Positions 35,590 through 45,095 of a DNA stretch of 64,000 nt are shown here, one piece after another (position 1 is the first letter of the stretch; each line of letters begins with the position of its first letter). The notes below the pieces were generated by a model. It was not told the DNA's origin. It saw only the letters and a list, made by a program, of their open reading frames with translations, and searched no databases. Source of the stretch: JAEINY01 sp942490535 (GTDB lineage Bacteria; Bacteroidota; Bacteroidia; Bacteroidales; Marinilabiliaceae). The DNA is taken from positions 1,077,259 through 1,141,258 of the forward strand of contig CALNXQ010000003.1 of the NCBI GenBank assembly GCA_942490535.1, written 5' to 3'. Position numbers and translations under genes: made by a program.

Positions 35590-37032
35590 TTACTCATCTG
35601 CATACTTAATATCCAGATCATTGGTCCTTACTTCTTGTAATCGCCTGGCTAATTTCTCACGAAAATCCTTCACCACATCGGCATGGTCAGGCTGCGTGGC
35701 CAAATTGGTGAATTGCTTAGGATCCTTTTCCATATCAAATAACTCGATACCCAGAGAGGCATCTTCCCCATATTGAATGTAAGCCCATTTTTTGGTTCGT
35801 AACAGGAAGGTACCGCCCCACTGGGTGATGGCAAAGGCCATATCCCGTACTTCATGTTCAGGATTATCCAATGTTTTCACCAGGCTTTTACCTTGCAAGT
35901 GCGGGGAGTAGTCCAGACCTGCTAGCTCCGCCACCGTGGGATACAGGTCGATTAATTCAGCAAAGGAATGACATACGGCGGGTTGTTTACCCGGTACTTT
36001 AATGATGAGCGGCACCCGCACGGACTCCTCCTTCAAACTCACTTTCATCCAAAAATCATGCTCCCCCAAATGAAAGCCATGATCGGAGGTAAAGACCACG
36101 ATGGTATTGTCTTCCAGTCCCTCTTCTTTCAGTGTATGGAGTACTTTTCCCACCTGGGCATCCATGTAAGACACCGACGCATAATACGCCGCAATGGCTT
36201 TCTGTTGCTGTTCTTCACTCATTTCGGCATTCAGCGTGGTCACATAGTTAATCCCTTTCCTGGGGATGTCGTCCCAATCACCTTCCACTTTTTCAGGCAA
36301 CACAATGCCTGCATGGGGATAAGGATCAAAATAGGACTTTGGCGCCACAAAGGGCACATGCGGCCGGACAAAGCCCACCGCCAAAAAGAAGGGGGATTCT
36401 TTGTGCTGCCGGATCAGCTCACAGGCTTTTTTCGCTGTTTTTCCGTCGGCATGCACCAGGTCATCGCCATCGGCTTTCACAATGGTCATTACATTGCCCC
36501 CTTTTACCCCCAAGGTGCCATCGGGGTTATTCTGCACCAACTCACCTTCACCGGCTGCCTTCCACTCGGGCCCCTGACTGTTAAAGCGCTCGGTCCAGGA
36601 GGCATCATCATCACTCCCGTCCGATCCGGTTTCAATATCGATGGGGACTCCCATGTGAAATATCTTGCTGACACGGGCCGTATAGTAGCCATTGTCTTTG
36701 AACAACTGCGACCAGGTTTTACGATCAGGTCCGATGTTCTCCCGGCCACTCACATACCCATAAGTAGTGGTCGCCGTGGGATAATAACCACTCATGAATG
36801 AAGCCCGTGACGGCCCACATACGGGGTACTGGCAATAGGCTGCCGAATAACGAACCCCTTCCTCTGCCAGTTTATCAATATTAGGCGTCAGGCATACTTT
36901 GTTTTCATAAGAAGATACAGCCGTAGCCGTTAAATCGTCGGAGATAATAAATAAGACGTTTAGCTTTTCCTTTTGCTGAGCAAACAGCGCCGGTGTCATG
37001 AGTAGCACCACAACAACCAATAGATACTTCAT
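35590..37032 (-). CDS. secreted S1-family sulfatase, iduronate-2-sulfatase-like
   Basis: 480 residues with signal MKYLLVVVVLLMTPALFAQQ (an ATG at 37038 adds two residues). VLFIISDDLTATAVSSY supplies the two metal Asp residues. YCQYPVCGPSRASFMSGYYP contains C-x-P-S-R, in which the Cys is converted to formylglycine. FLAVGFVRPHVPFVAPKSYFDPY and VVFTSDHGFHLGEHDFWMKVSLKEESVRVPLII are typical of iduronate-2-sulfatase-like subfamilies. It removes sulfate esters from sugars in the periplasm. Because it uses Cys, not Ser, maturation can be done by the anSME encoded at 62495-63691. Neighbouring uronate genes suggest a sulfated uronate polysaccharide such as ulvan or a glycosaminoglycan, but this is inference. 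Confidence 0.93.
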   Translation of the reverse strand: MKYLLVVVVLLMTPALFAQQKEKLNVLFIISDDLTATAVSSYENKVCLTPNIDKLAEEGVRYSAAYCQYPVCGPSRASFMSGYYPTATTTYGYVSGRENIGPDRKTWSQLFKDNGYYTARVSKIFHMGVPIDIETGSDGSDDDASWTERFNSQGPEWKAAGEGELVQNNPDGTLGVKGGNVMTIVKADGDDLVHADGKTAKKACELIRQHKESPFFLAVGFVRPHVPFVAPKSYFDPYPHAGIVLPEKVEGDWDDIPRKGINYVTTLNAEMSEEQQQKAIAAYYASVSYMDAQVGKVLHTLKEEGLEDNTIVVFTSDHGFHLGEHDFWMKVSLKEESVRVPLIIKVPGKQPAVCHSFAELIDLYPTVAELAGLDYSPHLQGKSLVKTLDNPEHEVRDMAFAITQWGGTFLLRTKKWAYIQYGEDASLGIELFDMEKDPKQFTNLATQPDHADVVKDFREKLARRLQEVRTNDLDIKYADE

Positions 37033-37367
37033 ATGCATGGAATTGATAATATTTAATGTCCCGTGTTTCTAAAACAACATTCAACCAAAGCTTTTATTAA
37101 AGCAATCTCACATTGGTCTGCTTCCTACACAATCTACAATCGTTTTTTCAAATCCCCACACCAATCTAGTCACTTGAACCAAATTAACTCAGTGATCTCT
37201 TGAAAAAACAAGACCTGTACCTACCTCTGCCTCAAAAAAACCGATTACTTCAAAAATGAATTGCTTTACCGAGCTAAAGCATGGACTGTTAAACCCAGGC
37301 ACAGAGTATTTGCAACTGTTCAAGGGATCTCTACAACCAGATGAATCCTTTTTCACGTTGGCGATTC
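37033..37367. other. intergenic stretch upstream of the sulfatase gene
   Basis: 335 nt of AT-rich DNA between two leftward genes. A 60-codon frame on the plus strand (37256-37438) runs into the next gene antisense and is not credible. No repeat, hairpin or clear promoter was recognised. Confidence 0.4.
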
Positions 37368-37889
37368 TTAGTCCATTTTATTCGAAAGTCCATATAAATA
37401 GTGGCACCTTTGGTCTTTGGCATCCTCTATCATGCTAATAAAACTCTCGCGCTCTTCAAAATCAAGCCACCTAAGTTGAAAGTCGATAGACAAACCATTG
37501 GCATAAAAAGAAAACACTTTTTTAACTGAGAATACGAACAGGCCGATGTAACTTAAAAGTACGGCCACGGAAAAATAAAAGATCAATTCGGCAGAACCCG
37601 AATCAATTTGTACTTCCCCAAAGAAAAGCTGAATAATCTTTGCGCTGAACAAGTAATGATTCAGCATAAACACAGCCAGATTTATACTCAAAAAATAAAA
37701 AAGACCTTTTTTTAAAAAATGAATTTGTCTGGACGTATGGAGTTCACAAAAAGTGAGTTCCTCCAGCATCATACTTTTAATCCGACTGCCAAAAATTGTT
37801 TTATGCACCTCACGCAGTCGATGAGAGGTCAGTAACAGACGCTTGTTTTTTGATTCCCAAAGTACCTTCTCCTTGTTGAGTAGTTTCAT
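37368..37889 (-). CDS. small membrane protein of unknown function, PH-like
   Basis: 173 residues. The N-terminal part (KEKVLWESKNKRLLLTSHRLREVHKT) resembles the start of bacterial PH-like or bPH2 domains, where a short strand pair precedes a basic helix. Two membrane helices follow (GLFYFLSINLAVFMLNHYLF, about 85-105, and LIFYFSVAVLLSYIGLFVFSV, about 122-142). The C-terminal soluble part contains ERESFISMIEDAK. It stands alone between the sulfatase and the cobalt transporter genes. The frame is intact and begins with a normal ATG. No function can be assigned. Confidence 0.6.
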   Translation of the reverse strand: MKLLNKEKVLWESKNKRLLLTSHRLREVHKTIFGSRIKSMMLEELTFCELHTSRQIHFLKKGLFYFLSINLAVFMLNHYLFSAKIIQLFFGEVQIDSGSAELIFYFSVAVLLSYIGLFVFSVKKVFSFYANGLSIDFQLRWLDFEERESFISMIEDAKDQRCHYLYGLSNKMD

Positions 37890-38184
37890 TTTCTGTATTT
37901 AAGGGATTAATTCCGGTATGGCAGCTCTTATGCCTTCTGATTGGTAAAAATAATAACTCTCAATCAGAGACCTTCTTCAAAGGCAATAATTCCTTTTTAC
38001 AAGGTATGATCACTGATTAACCGGGGCGGTAGCATCAGGTGAGTGATCGTGTGGCACAACCATTGCGCCTATGACTGGCAGGGGATATTGATCCACGGAT
38101 GGAAACCGGTGGTTTAAAAAGTCTGACGATGTCACTGCCCAAAGAGAGGAGGCCAACACAGCTTGCCAATAAAACAACTGCATT
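37890..38184. other. intergenic stretch downstream of cbiO
   Basis: 295 nt without a gene. It holds one imperfect palindrome near 38092-38113 (CCACGGATGGAAACCGGTGG) of the dispersed family. No classical terminator for the cobalamin operon was found here. Confidence 0.4.
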
Positions 38185-38952
38185 TTAGCCTCTCAGCAGA
38201 CACTCATTCACATCATTCAGATAAGCCACAGGTGGCTCCAAATCCAGCTGATCCAATAGTACATGATCAGTCATGATGTTTTGCACGGCTCCGGCCACAG
38301 CCAAACGGCCTTTCTGCATCACCAAAACTTGTTCTCCCCACTGGGCGGCAAAATTAGAATCATGGGTACTCACCACTACAGTCTTTCCGGCCGCACTCAA
38401 CTCATTCAATAGTTTTTTCAAGCGCTGCGATTGCCGGTAGTCAAGCCAGGCAAAAGGCTCATCCAGGAGAATAATATCCGGATCCATGGCCAAAACACCG
38501 GCCAGAGCCACTTGTTTTTTCTGCCCGTAACTGAGGGTGTGAATGGCCGCTTCTTTCAAATGGGGAATACCGGTCAGTTCGAGGTACTGATTCACGTTAT
38601 CCTGCACCTCTGGCTCCGGTAGTCCCAGGTTACGCAGGCCAAAAGCCACATCATCCTTTACACAGGCTGTTACAACCTGTACATCCGGATCCTGAAAAAC
38701 GTACCCAATGGTTTGACACATCCAACGCCGTTCCTGCTTTTTAAATTGCACTTCACGCGTATTGAGCAAATACCTTCCCGATTGGGGTTTCAAGACACCC
38801 GCCAGGATCAGAAACAAAGTGGACTTGCCCGATCCGTTGGGGCCCATCAACACCACTTTTGATCCTTTTTCAATGACCAAAGAGAGGTTGCAAACGGCGC
38901 CTGTGTCACCGGGATAGGTATAGGATATTTGATCAAGTTGAAGCAATGACAT
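38185..38952 (-). CDS. cbiO: cobalt ECF transporter ATP-binding protein (CbiO)
   Basis: About 255 residues from the ATG at 38952 (MSLLQLDQISYTYPGD); the frame opens at 38982, but that would add ten residues not seen in relatives. Walker A is GPNGSGKST (about residue 38), the Q-loop lies in GYVFQDPDVQVV, the signature is LSYGQKKQVALAGVLA, Walker B is DIILLDEPFAWLD and the switch His is in STHD. QDPDxQ is typical of ECF/CbiO ATPases. It energises cobalt uptake with CbiM, CbiN and CbiQ encoded upstream. It is the last gene of the cobalamin/cobalt block. Confidence 0.93.
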   Translation of the reverse strand: MSLLQLDQISYTYPGDTGAVCNLSLVIEKGSKVVLMGPNGSGKSTLFLILAGVLKPQSGRYLLNTREVQFKKQERRWMCQTIGYVFQDPDVQVVTACVKDDVAFGLRNLGLPEPEVQDNVNQYLELTGIPHLKEAAIHTLSYGQKKQVALAGVLAMDPDIILLDEPFAWLDYRQSQRLKKLLNELSAAGKTVVVSTHDSNFAAQWGEQVLVMQKGRLAVAGAVQNIMTDHVLLDQLDLEPPVAYLNDVNECLLRG

Positions 38953-39097
38953 TCGCTGTAGACTATATTTATTGCCTGCCAAAATTCATGACAAGGAAAA
39001 AGTTTGAAAATAAAAGTTAGAGGACAAAAGTAAAAAGTAAAACGGTGACCGCTTAATGGTGGAGAACAAAATTAGCTCTAAACACTTTTCCTACGTG

Positions 39098-39874
39098 CTA
39101 TAAAAATGAAATCACGAGCACCCCACTTCCTATCACCAGAATACACCCCAGTTTAATCGCAGAGCTCTCCTCCCAGTGATCCGGCTGGTGAATGACTCCT
39201 TGATAGCCACGCACAGTCATGGCCTGATAATTTAATAATGAAAAACGCAAACTCTTGACGAAAACCGCTGTCAGCATCATGGCAAAGGAGCGCATAGACG
39301 TACGAAAACCACAGTATCCCAATCGCTGTCGTTGCGCCATCATCACCTCGCTGGTGGTTTGCCGCACCCCAAATAAATAGCGGTAGGATAAGATCATCAA
39401 CTCCGGCAATAAATCGGGCACTTTAAGCTTTCGCGCAATAGCCAGTCCTTCGCCCGCTGAACAGCTGCGGATCAAAAACTGCACCGCTAGCATCGCATTC
39501 ATTGACCGAAGGGCCATCAATGCTGCGTAACCAACACTGTCAGCCGTGATGCCCCACCAGATGCCGCCAAAAGAAAACCGGTACCACGCCTCAAAGGGTA
39601 CGTTTGCTGTGACAATGATCAACCCCAGAGTACCGGCAAGTACAAAAGAAGACGCGATAAACACAAACCGCCATTTATTACAACTGGGAGGAAAGCCCCA
39701 TTTCAACCAGCTCAAACCGCCAATAAAAAGAGCCCCCTGCACCCACCATTGGGGACGAATGAGGGCCATTGTTAACCAAACAGCAAACAACAGGAGCTTT
39801 TCAGCAGTACCTTGCAATAGGTCAGCTCTGGAGTCCTTTGCTAATAGTGTATTATTATTTCTCTGAATATTCAC
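39098..39874 (-). CDS. cbiQ: cobalt ECF transporter transmembrane component (CbiQ)
   Basis: 258 residues starting at a GTG (39874); no ATG is available before the first helix. Five or more membrane helices occur (LLLFAVWLTMALI, RFVFIASSFVLAGTLGLIIV and others). The coupling region KVPDLLPELMILSYRYLFGVRQTTSEVMMAQRQRLGYCGFRTSMRSFAMML contains the short arginine-rich motifs typical of EcfT/CbiQ proteins, which contact the ATPase. It lies between cbiN and cbiO, with 145 and 160 nt spacers. Confidence 0.9.
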   Translation of the reverse strand: MNIQRNNNTLLAKDSRADLLQGTAEKLLLFAVWLTMALIRPQWWVQGALFIGGLSWLKWGFPPSCNKWRFVFIASSFVLAGTLGLIIVTANVPFEAWYRFSFGGIWWGITADSVGYAALMALRSMNAMLAVQFLIRSCSAGEGLAIARKLKVPDLLPELMILSYRYLFGVRQTTSEVMMAQRQRLGYCGFRTSMRSFAMMLTAVFVKSLRFSLLNYQAMTVRGYQGVIHQPDHWEESSAIKLGCILVIGSGVLVISFL

Positions 39875-39961
39875 TCTTTATAATACATTGCGGCGTTTCG
39901 GCGCATAGATCATTTACTCAACTGCGAGCTGTGTGATTGCGCCAACCCTTTGATTGATCTC

Positions 39962-40018
39962 TCACCCCGGGGTGTTACCCCGGGCTATCATTATGTCACC
40001 TCTTCAGGGTGAGGGAAT
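39962..40018. repeat. short palindromes between cbiN and cbiQ
   Basis: CACCCCGGGGTG with ACCCCGGGCTAT, then CACC-TCTTCAG-GGTG. They match the dispersed palindrome family (compare 32695-32723 and the TACCACAGGTTAAAACCGGTGGTTATT-like block at 41110-41136). Confidence 0.5.
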
Positions 40019-40034
40019 CATTAATAATTAATAA

Positions 40035-40346
40035 CTACTCATTTGAAGCAGTATCCATCGCGGCCTTTTTGCCTTTGATGTAACCAATGATGTAACACAA
40101 CACGCCTGCCCCCAAAGCAGCCTGCAAAGAAAAGAGCAAGCTTTCGGTTTCACTACCCGGGGGCGCCCATATGTTCTCAAACCAGGGAACGTAAGCAGTC
40201 TGCTCTGCTTCAATGAGCTCCACCACTTTCCCATCTGCACCCCCAAACTCTGAATCGCCTCCCAACCACAAGGCTACCACAGGAATAATCAGCAGTAATA
40301 GTAATAACAGGTAATTCTGTTTTTTAACTGAGTTAACGAACATCAT
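40035..40346 (-). CDS. cbiN: cobalt transporter auxiliary subunit (CbiN)
   Basis: 103 residues from the ATG at 40346, preceded by AAAGGAGG six bases upstream, one of the few strong Shine-Dalgarno sequences in the window. That decides the start over the longer frame from 40373. Two membrane helices (NYLLLLLLLIIPVVALWLGG and LLFSLQAALGAGVLCYIIGYI) flank a periplasmic loop with FGGADGKVVELIE and PWFENIWAPPGSETESLLF, the CbiN pattern. It overlaps the 3' end of cbiM by 14 nt. Confidence 0.92.
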   Translation of the reverse strand: MMFVNSVKKQNYLLLLLLLIIPVVALWLGGDSEFGGADGKVVELIEAEQTAYVPWFENIWAPPGSETESLLFSLQAALGAGVLCYIIGYIKGKKAAMDTASNE

Positions 40347-41097
40347 GGTATACCTCCTTTGATTTAAATCCAACTAATCCCTTTTTCGAAAAGAGCTGAT
40401 CGATATGCACAAAACCATTGCTAACCAACACATTCATCACCATCACGGTTAAGATACCTTCCACAATGGCCACGGGCATCTGGGTAATTCCAAATATACC
40501 TATGAATTTACTGAAGGCGCCGCCAATGCCACTCACGGCATCGGGATGGGCCAATGCCAATTGCACAGATGTCACCACGTACGTAGCCAAATTACCTAGT
40601 ACGGCTGCGCTAAACAGCGACCACCGGAAAGAAACCCCGCTTCGTTTCAGGCCTTGGTATAAGAGCCAGGTCACCACCGGCCCCACCAGGGCCATGGCAA
40701 AGGCATTGGCACCAAGCGTGGTTAAACCGCCATGTGCTAATAAAAACACCTGAAATAATAGAACGATGGTACCCACAATACCCATGGAAGCCGGCCCAAC
40801 CAAAGCTGTCCCGAAGCCCATACCGGTGGCGTGTGAACTACTCCCTGTGACCGAAGGCAGTTTCAAGGAGGATAAGACAAAAGCAAAGGCTACTACCATA
40901 GCCAAAACCATGCGTTTCTCTGGTGTCTGGGCAATGAGGTGCTTCACGCCCCGGAGCCCCCAAATAAAGAAAGGTAAAAATACGACGCTCCAGATGATCG
41001 ACCATTTCACCGGTAAATAACCTTCCATGATGTGCATACTGAACCCTTCCATGGGAATCAACAGCAGTAAGAGTAGGTAGAGGTATCTTTTTATCAT
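40333..41097 (-). CDS. cbiM: cobalt ECF transporter substrate-capture subunit (CbiM)
   Basis: 254 residues. A cleaved leader (LYLLLLLLIPMEGFS) exposes MHIMEGYLP, the metal-coordinating N-terminus with the essential His. Membrane segments and the motifs SSHATGMGFGTALVGPASMGIVGTIVLLFQ and HGGLTTLGANAFAMALVGP define CbiM. It selects cobalt (nickel is the alternative) for the CbiNQO complex. The cobalamin-synthesis genes upstream make cobalt clear. The 202-nt gap before it contains a CCACAGG/CCGGTGG palindrome and no second riboswitch. Confidence 0.95.
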   Translation of the reverse strand: MIKRYLYLLLLLLIPMEGFSMHIMEGYLPVKWSIIWSVVFLPFFIWGLRGVKHLIAQTPEKRMVLAMVVAFAFVLSSLKLPSVTGSSSHATGMGFGTALVGPASMGIVGTIVLLFQVFLLAHGGLTTLGANAFAMALVGPVVTWLLYQGLKRSGVSFRWSLFSAAVLGNLATYVVTSVQLALAHPDAVSGIGGAFSKFIGIFGITQMPVAIVEGILTVMVMNVLVSNGFVHIDQLFSKKGLVGFKSKEVYHDVR

Positions 41098-41299
41098 TGT
41101 TATTTAGGTTTTACCACAGGTTAAAACCGGTGGTTATTGATTATTATTTCAAAATTGATTCTTAACTAATTAGTTCTTGACCTTTTCCATGTTTACAGAA
41201 TAAAGACGCAAGTTCATATCGTAAATCTGCATTCGGGGTGATTGCGCCATATCTTCAACATATCTGTCATCCTTTCATCATTCAGAACTAATCATTGCC

Positions 41300-43132
41300 T
41301 CATATCATCTTCCCCTCATTATTAATCAACCGTATCTCCAGTTCAAACCCCGTGATGAGCGCTTCCACCGATTTGTAACAGGATGTCTTTAGAGCTATAT
41401 AAAACGGTTCGTCCGCCCGAAAGGGAAGAATTGTTTCCAGCTCCCGCGCCATGGTGATATTTTTTACTTGCTCAATGATGTCTTCTTCATACCCACAATG
41501 CAGAGCCATTTGAGCGATAAAAGATTTATTCATCACGACATGGCGGCTGTGCGTGTCCAGATGCCCCTCGGCGAGCTTCACGGCTTTGCCGGTCATAATA
41601 CCCATGGTGACTTTCCGGATGCCGGGTTGACCAGCTGCTTTCAAGGCTTCGCCAATGTAATTACCGTATTGCACAAATGCGTAGGGCTTTAGTCCTTTGA
41701 AGCGGTCTTTCAGATAATTCTCACTGCGTCCCCCGGAATTCAGGATGACGTGCATCCCCGCATTCTCAATAACCACCCCAATCTGACGCTGAATCGTAGC
41801 CACATAAGCTTCGGCTGAAAATGGCTTGATGCGTCCAGTGCTGCCGATAATTGACAAGCCGCCTTCTACTCCCAACCGGGGATTAAAGGTCCTGGCGGCT
41901 AAACGCTTCCCTTGCGGAATAAACACAGAAACGTCAAAACCCGTATTCAATTCATAATCATCCCTCAATTGAGACAACTCACCAGCAATCATTTCCCGGG
42001 GTACTTTATTAATAGCTGGTCCGCCAATGGGTAATCCCAATCCGGGCAGACGCACGGTGCCTACCCCATCGCCTTCCACAAAGCGAATCTCGCCCATTGG
42101 ATTATAGGATATGCGACAACCAATAACCAACCCATCCGTCAGGTCGGGATCATCGCCACTGTTTTTAATCACCGTCGCAAAGGCCTGCCCTCCGCCAATT
42201 CCCTGCGTATGAATAGCCATGGTACAGGGTTCTCCATCGGGCAACAAGATGGTTTCGTTCAATGGACACGTACCGGTCAATAAGTAAGTAGCAGCGGCTT
42301 TGGCACAAATGGTCGCACAAGTGCCGGTGGTAAAACCATGGGCCAGCTCTGCCTTGGGTAACTCTACACCTTGCTGCATGAACTCCCGCAAGTCAGCCCG
42401 GCACTTGACAATGCGTGCATATTCGGGCATGGGAGGCCGTTTGAGCACCACCAATGGTAGATTGAACTGACGGGCCACCTCTATCTTCTGATCAAAGAGC
42501 CCATTGAACCCGCTATCCTTGGTGAGTAGCACTTGTATCTGATGCTGTTCAATCAGTGCTTTGACATCCTCCAGATTATCAAAGGCCATGGAGGCAATAA
42601 TGTGTTCCCTTGATACACCACTTTCCAGGGCCAGTTTCCAGGAAGATGCCTGATCCAAAATACGGTACCAGGTGTGCGCATGGCGCAATGTATTGTGCAA
42701 GTAGGAAACGCTTTTCACACCCATCAGGGATAAAATGCGATCCACTCTTTGGCACGCCACTATCTCAACCATCTCCGCCAATGAATCTACATATTTCACC
42801 AGGGGATCATCAACCGGCTCCATGAAACTACGCTCCACGCGGACCACTGGGATGCTTGCCGTGTGCGCAGCGGATGCAATGTTCCAATGTAATTCGGCTG
42901 CATAGGGATGAGCAGCGTCAACGATCCATTCAATGGCCTTGACCTGACAAAAACGAGCGATTGCATCGGCAGTCATGGCTCCCTCCAGCTTTTCACAGCC
43001 TTCAGACACCACCACTTTTGAGGGAGTTTTAGTGGAATAGTAGAAGGTAAAGCCCATATCGTTTAACCAATTAGCTGTGGCTTTACCTTCCGTTGTTCCA
43101 CCAAATAGTAATATTTTAGGTGCATTGATCAT
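41300..43132 (-). CDS. fusion protein: precorrin-6A reductase (CbiJ) plus cobalt-precorrin-5B C1-methyltransferase (CbiD)
   Basis: 610 residues in one intact frame. Residues 1 to about 250 are CbiJ (ILLFGGTTEGKATANWL, VDAAHPYAAELHWN, ILSLMGVKSVSYL, LLTKDSGFNGLFDQKIEVA). Residues about 262-600 are CbiD (HGFTTGTCATICAKAAATYLLTG, RNFPR-equivalent FNPRLGVEGGLSIIGSTGRIKPFSAEAYV, MGIMTGKAVKLAEGHLDTHS). CbiD methylates C1 of the ring and CbiJ later reduces precorrin-6A, so the two acts are separated by other steps. The ATG overlaps the stop of the upstream gene (ATGA). Confidence 0.93.
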   Translation of the reverse strand: MINAPKILLFGGTTEGKATANWLNDMGFTFYYSTKTPSKVVVSEGCEKLEGAMTADAIARFCQVKAIEWIVDAAHPYAAELHWNIASAAHTASIPVVRVERSFMEPVDDPLVKYVDSLAEMVEIVACQRVDRILSLMGVKSVSYLHNTLRHAHTWYRILDQASSWKLALESGVSREHIIASMAFDNLEDVKALIEQHQIQVLLTKDSGFNGLFDQKIEVARQFNLPLVVLKRPPMPEYARIVKCRADLREFMQQGVELPKAELAHGFTTGTCATICAKAAATYLLTGTCPLNETILLPDGEPCTMAIHTQGIGGGQAFATVIKNSGDDPDLTDGLVIGCRISYNPMGEIRFVEGDGVGTVRLPGLGLPIGGPAINKVPREMIAGELSQLRDDYELNTGFDVSVFIPQGKRLAARTFNPRLGVEGGLSIIGSTGRIKPFSAEAYVATIQRQIGVVIENAGMHVILNSGGRSENYLKDRFKGLKPYAFVQYGNYIGEALKAAGQPGIRKVTMGIMTGKAVKLAEGHLDTHSRHVVMNKSFIAQMALHCGYEEDIIEQVKNITMARELETILPFRADEPFYIALKTSCYKSVEALITGFELEIRLINNEGKMI

Positions 43133-44952
43133 GCTTTACCTTCCCGGAATAAATGCGTAAACTTCGGATCGTATAATTTAGATCTGTTCTCTCTGTTGCC
43201 AATGGCTTCACCCACCACAATCATCACTGTAAGGCTTAACTTATTCTCCTTCACAATGGTCACCAGGTCTTTCAACTGTCCCCGCCATATTTTCTCTTCC
43301 TTCCAGGTGAGTTTATAGCAAACGGCAATGGGTGTCTCGGGCGGATAGCCTTCCAGCAGTTGAGACTGCATATCTTCGATGAGGGTCACACTCAGGAAGA
43401 GGCAGATGGTACTTTGGAATTTCGCCAGTTCAGACAAACGTTCGCGGGGTGGCATAGGTGTGCGCCCTTCACCACGTGTTAAGATGATGGTTTGAATCCG
43501 TTCGGGAATGGTAAACTGCGATTGCAAACGCGCGGCGGCTGCCTGGAAGGAGGAGATGCCCGGTACAATCTCATAGGCCATACCATTGGCATCGAAGAAG
43601 TTCATCTGCTCCTGGATTGCGCCGTAAATACAAGGGTCACCTGTGTGCAAGCGCACCACCAGGTGACCTTTCTCCCAGGCTTCACGCATGGTTTGGAACT
43701 GTTCCTCCAGATCCATCTGTGCTGAGTTACGCACCACACAGCCCGCCTTGGCATAGTGAGTCAACTCTTCGGGTACCAGACTGCCTGCATACAGAATCAA
43801 ATCAGCGGCCTCCAGCAAACGTTTTCCTTTTACCGACACCAGCTCGGGATCACCCGGTCCGGCTCCCACAATGTATATTTGACCGTTATACTCCTGAGCC
43901 CGGTCCATGGCAATGGCCAGGGTAAAATGCTTACCTTGCTCATCCACTCCTTTAATTTTAGGGATGACCAGTTGATCATTACCGGACCCCACCAGTGCCG
44001 CAGCTTCCGATACATTATGTGCACCGGTGGCCTGTAAGGCAGCTTCAGAAGTTTCCAACAGATCACTCACCCGGTTTAATTCCGCCGGAGTATGCGTGAT
44101 ATAGGGAACACCAAAAAGTAGGGCTGCACTGCTAAAAGCCTGTTCATCCTGTTTCACATCCACCGAATGAATGGACTTCACACACCAGGGACTCAATCTT
44201 AACTGCTTGAGGATATCGGTGACGGCATTGACATAATACACATCATTCAAGCCTTTTTGCGAGCCGGTTCCCAGCACCAGGCATTTGGGACGGAAGAAAA
44301 GTGTTGGAGTAACCGTGTGTTGCATGTGAGGCGTCACCGCGATGATCACCTCAAATTGACTTTCATCCACCTCATCGAAACCATAAAACAGTTTCACATG
44401 AGCCGGTAAAGTACGTTCCAGATAGAGAGTTCCGGCATCTTTCGTTTCCAACACCAAGGCCGTTGGCGCTCCATTTACAAATTGAGCGATCAACTGATTT
44501 TCGGAAGTATTCTCATACTCACTGGTCCAGTTATAAGACTTACCGATGATGTCCAGTGCCCACAAATCCAATGTATCACTGGCCGTCGTAACAATTGGTG
44601 TCCCGCCGGTAATGCGGGCAATGCGTTGCGCCATGGCATTGGCGCCTCCTTTATGCCCGGAGACCACCGGTTGAATAAACCGCCCCTGAATATCCAGATT
44701 AATCACTGCCGGATCACTTTGTTTACTCTCCAGGAAAGGTGCAATGGCACGCACACAGATACCTAATGCGCCAATGAACACAATGGTTTGATGCGTAATG
44801 AATCCATCTTTCAGGAAAGTAGCCAGCGACTCTATTTTTTCCGTTCCTGCATAGCCTGCTACCGAATAAACGGGAGCATCCAGCTCCTGCCTCAGTAAAT
44901 GTGCTGTGGACAGAGCATTTATATTATTGATGATGATGGCTGTTTTATCCAT
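43129..44952 (-). CDS. fusion protein: cobalt-precorrin-5A hydrolase (CbiG) plus precorrin-4 C11-methyltransferase (CbiF)
   Basis: 607 residues. Residues 1 to about 340 are CbiG: TIVFIGALGICVRAIAPFLESKQSDPAVINLDIQGRFIQPVVSGHKGGANAMAQRIA is its core, followed by the C-terminal CbiG domain (LVLGTGSQKG). Residues about 352-600 are CbiF: IYIVGAGPGDPELVSVKGKRLLEAADLILYAGSLVPEE and HTGDPCIYGAIQEQMNFFDANGMAYEIVPGISSFQAAAARLQ, a tetrapyrrole methylase that uses S-adenosylmethionine. CbiF adds the C11 methyl and CbiG opens the lactone of its product, so fusion joins consecutive steps. It overlaps the next gene by 4 nt. Confidence 0.95.
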   Translation of the reverse strand: MDKTAIIINNINALSTAHLLRQELDAPVYSVAGYAGTEKIESLATFLKDGFITHQTIVFIGALGICVRAIAPFLESKQSDPAVINLDIQGRFIQPVVSGHKGGANAMAQRIARITGGTPIVTTASDTLDLWALDIIGKSYNWTSEYENTSENQLIAQFVNGAPTALVLETKDAGTLYLERTLPAHVKLFYGFDEVDESQFEVIIAVTPHMQHTVTPTLFFRPKCLVLGTGSQKGLNDVYYVNAVTDILKQLRLSPWCVKSIHSVDVKQDEQAFSSAALLFGVPYITHTPAELNRVSDLLETSEAALQATGAHNVSEAAALVGSGNDQLVIPKIKGVDEQGKHFTLAIAMDRAQEYNGQIYIVGAGPGDPELVSVKGKRLLEAADLILYAGSLVPEELTHYAKAGCVVRNSAQMDLEEQFQTMREAWEKGHLVVRLHTGDPCIYGAIQEQMNFFDANGMAYEIVPGISSFQAAAARLQSQFTIPERIQTIILTRGEGRTPMPPRERLSELAKFQSTICLFLSVTLIEDMQSQLLEGYPPETPIAVCYKLTWKEEKIWRGQLKDLVTIVKENKLSLTVMIVVGEAIGNRENRSKLYDPKFTHLFREGKA

Positions 44953-44967
44953 ACTATGCTTTATTAA

Positions 44968-44991
44968 CCGCAGAGACGCTAAGACGCAGAG
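44968..44991. repeat. CGCAGAGACGC repeat, copy 1
   Basis: CCGCAGAGACGCTAAGACGC with CAGAG in the 143-nt gap between cbiET and cbiGF. A second copy is at 47691-47711. It is an internally repetitive motif (ACGC/CGCAGAG). Confidence 0.5.
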
Positions 44992-45095
44992 TTTAATCGT
45001 AAACTAAATCCTCTCTCCACTCGGTTCTATTATTTATATTTCAAATTTCCAACATTCTTCACTACCCTAGATCTCTATGTCTTGACACTTATTAC

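Noticed and set aside
37256..37438. 60-codon plus-strand frame upstream of the sulfatase
   Set aside because: It overlaps the end of the membrane-protein gene antisense and has no features of a real protein.
41140..41235. 20-codon small frame before cbiM (product starting MQIYDMNLRLY)
   Set aside because: Too short, no ribosome site or homology visible; a leader peptide cannot be excluded but is not supported.
41098..41299. Second cobalamin riboswitch before cbiM
   Set aside because: The gap has no B12-box, no GGGAA...CCGG block and no GCCACTG-like element; only a palindrome of the dispersed family.
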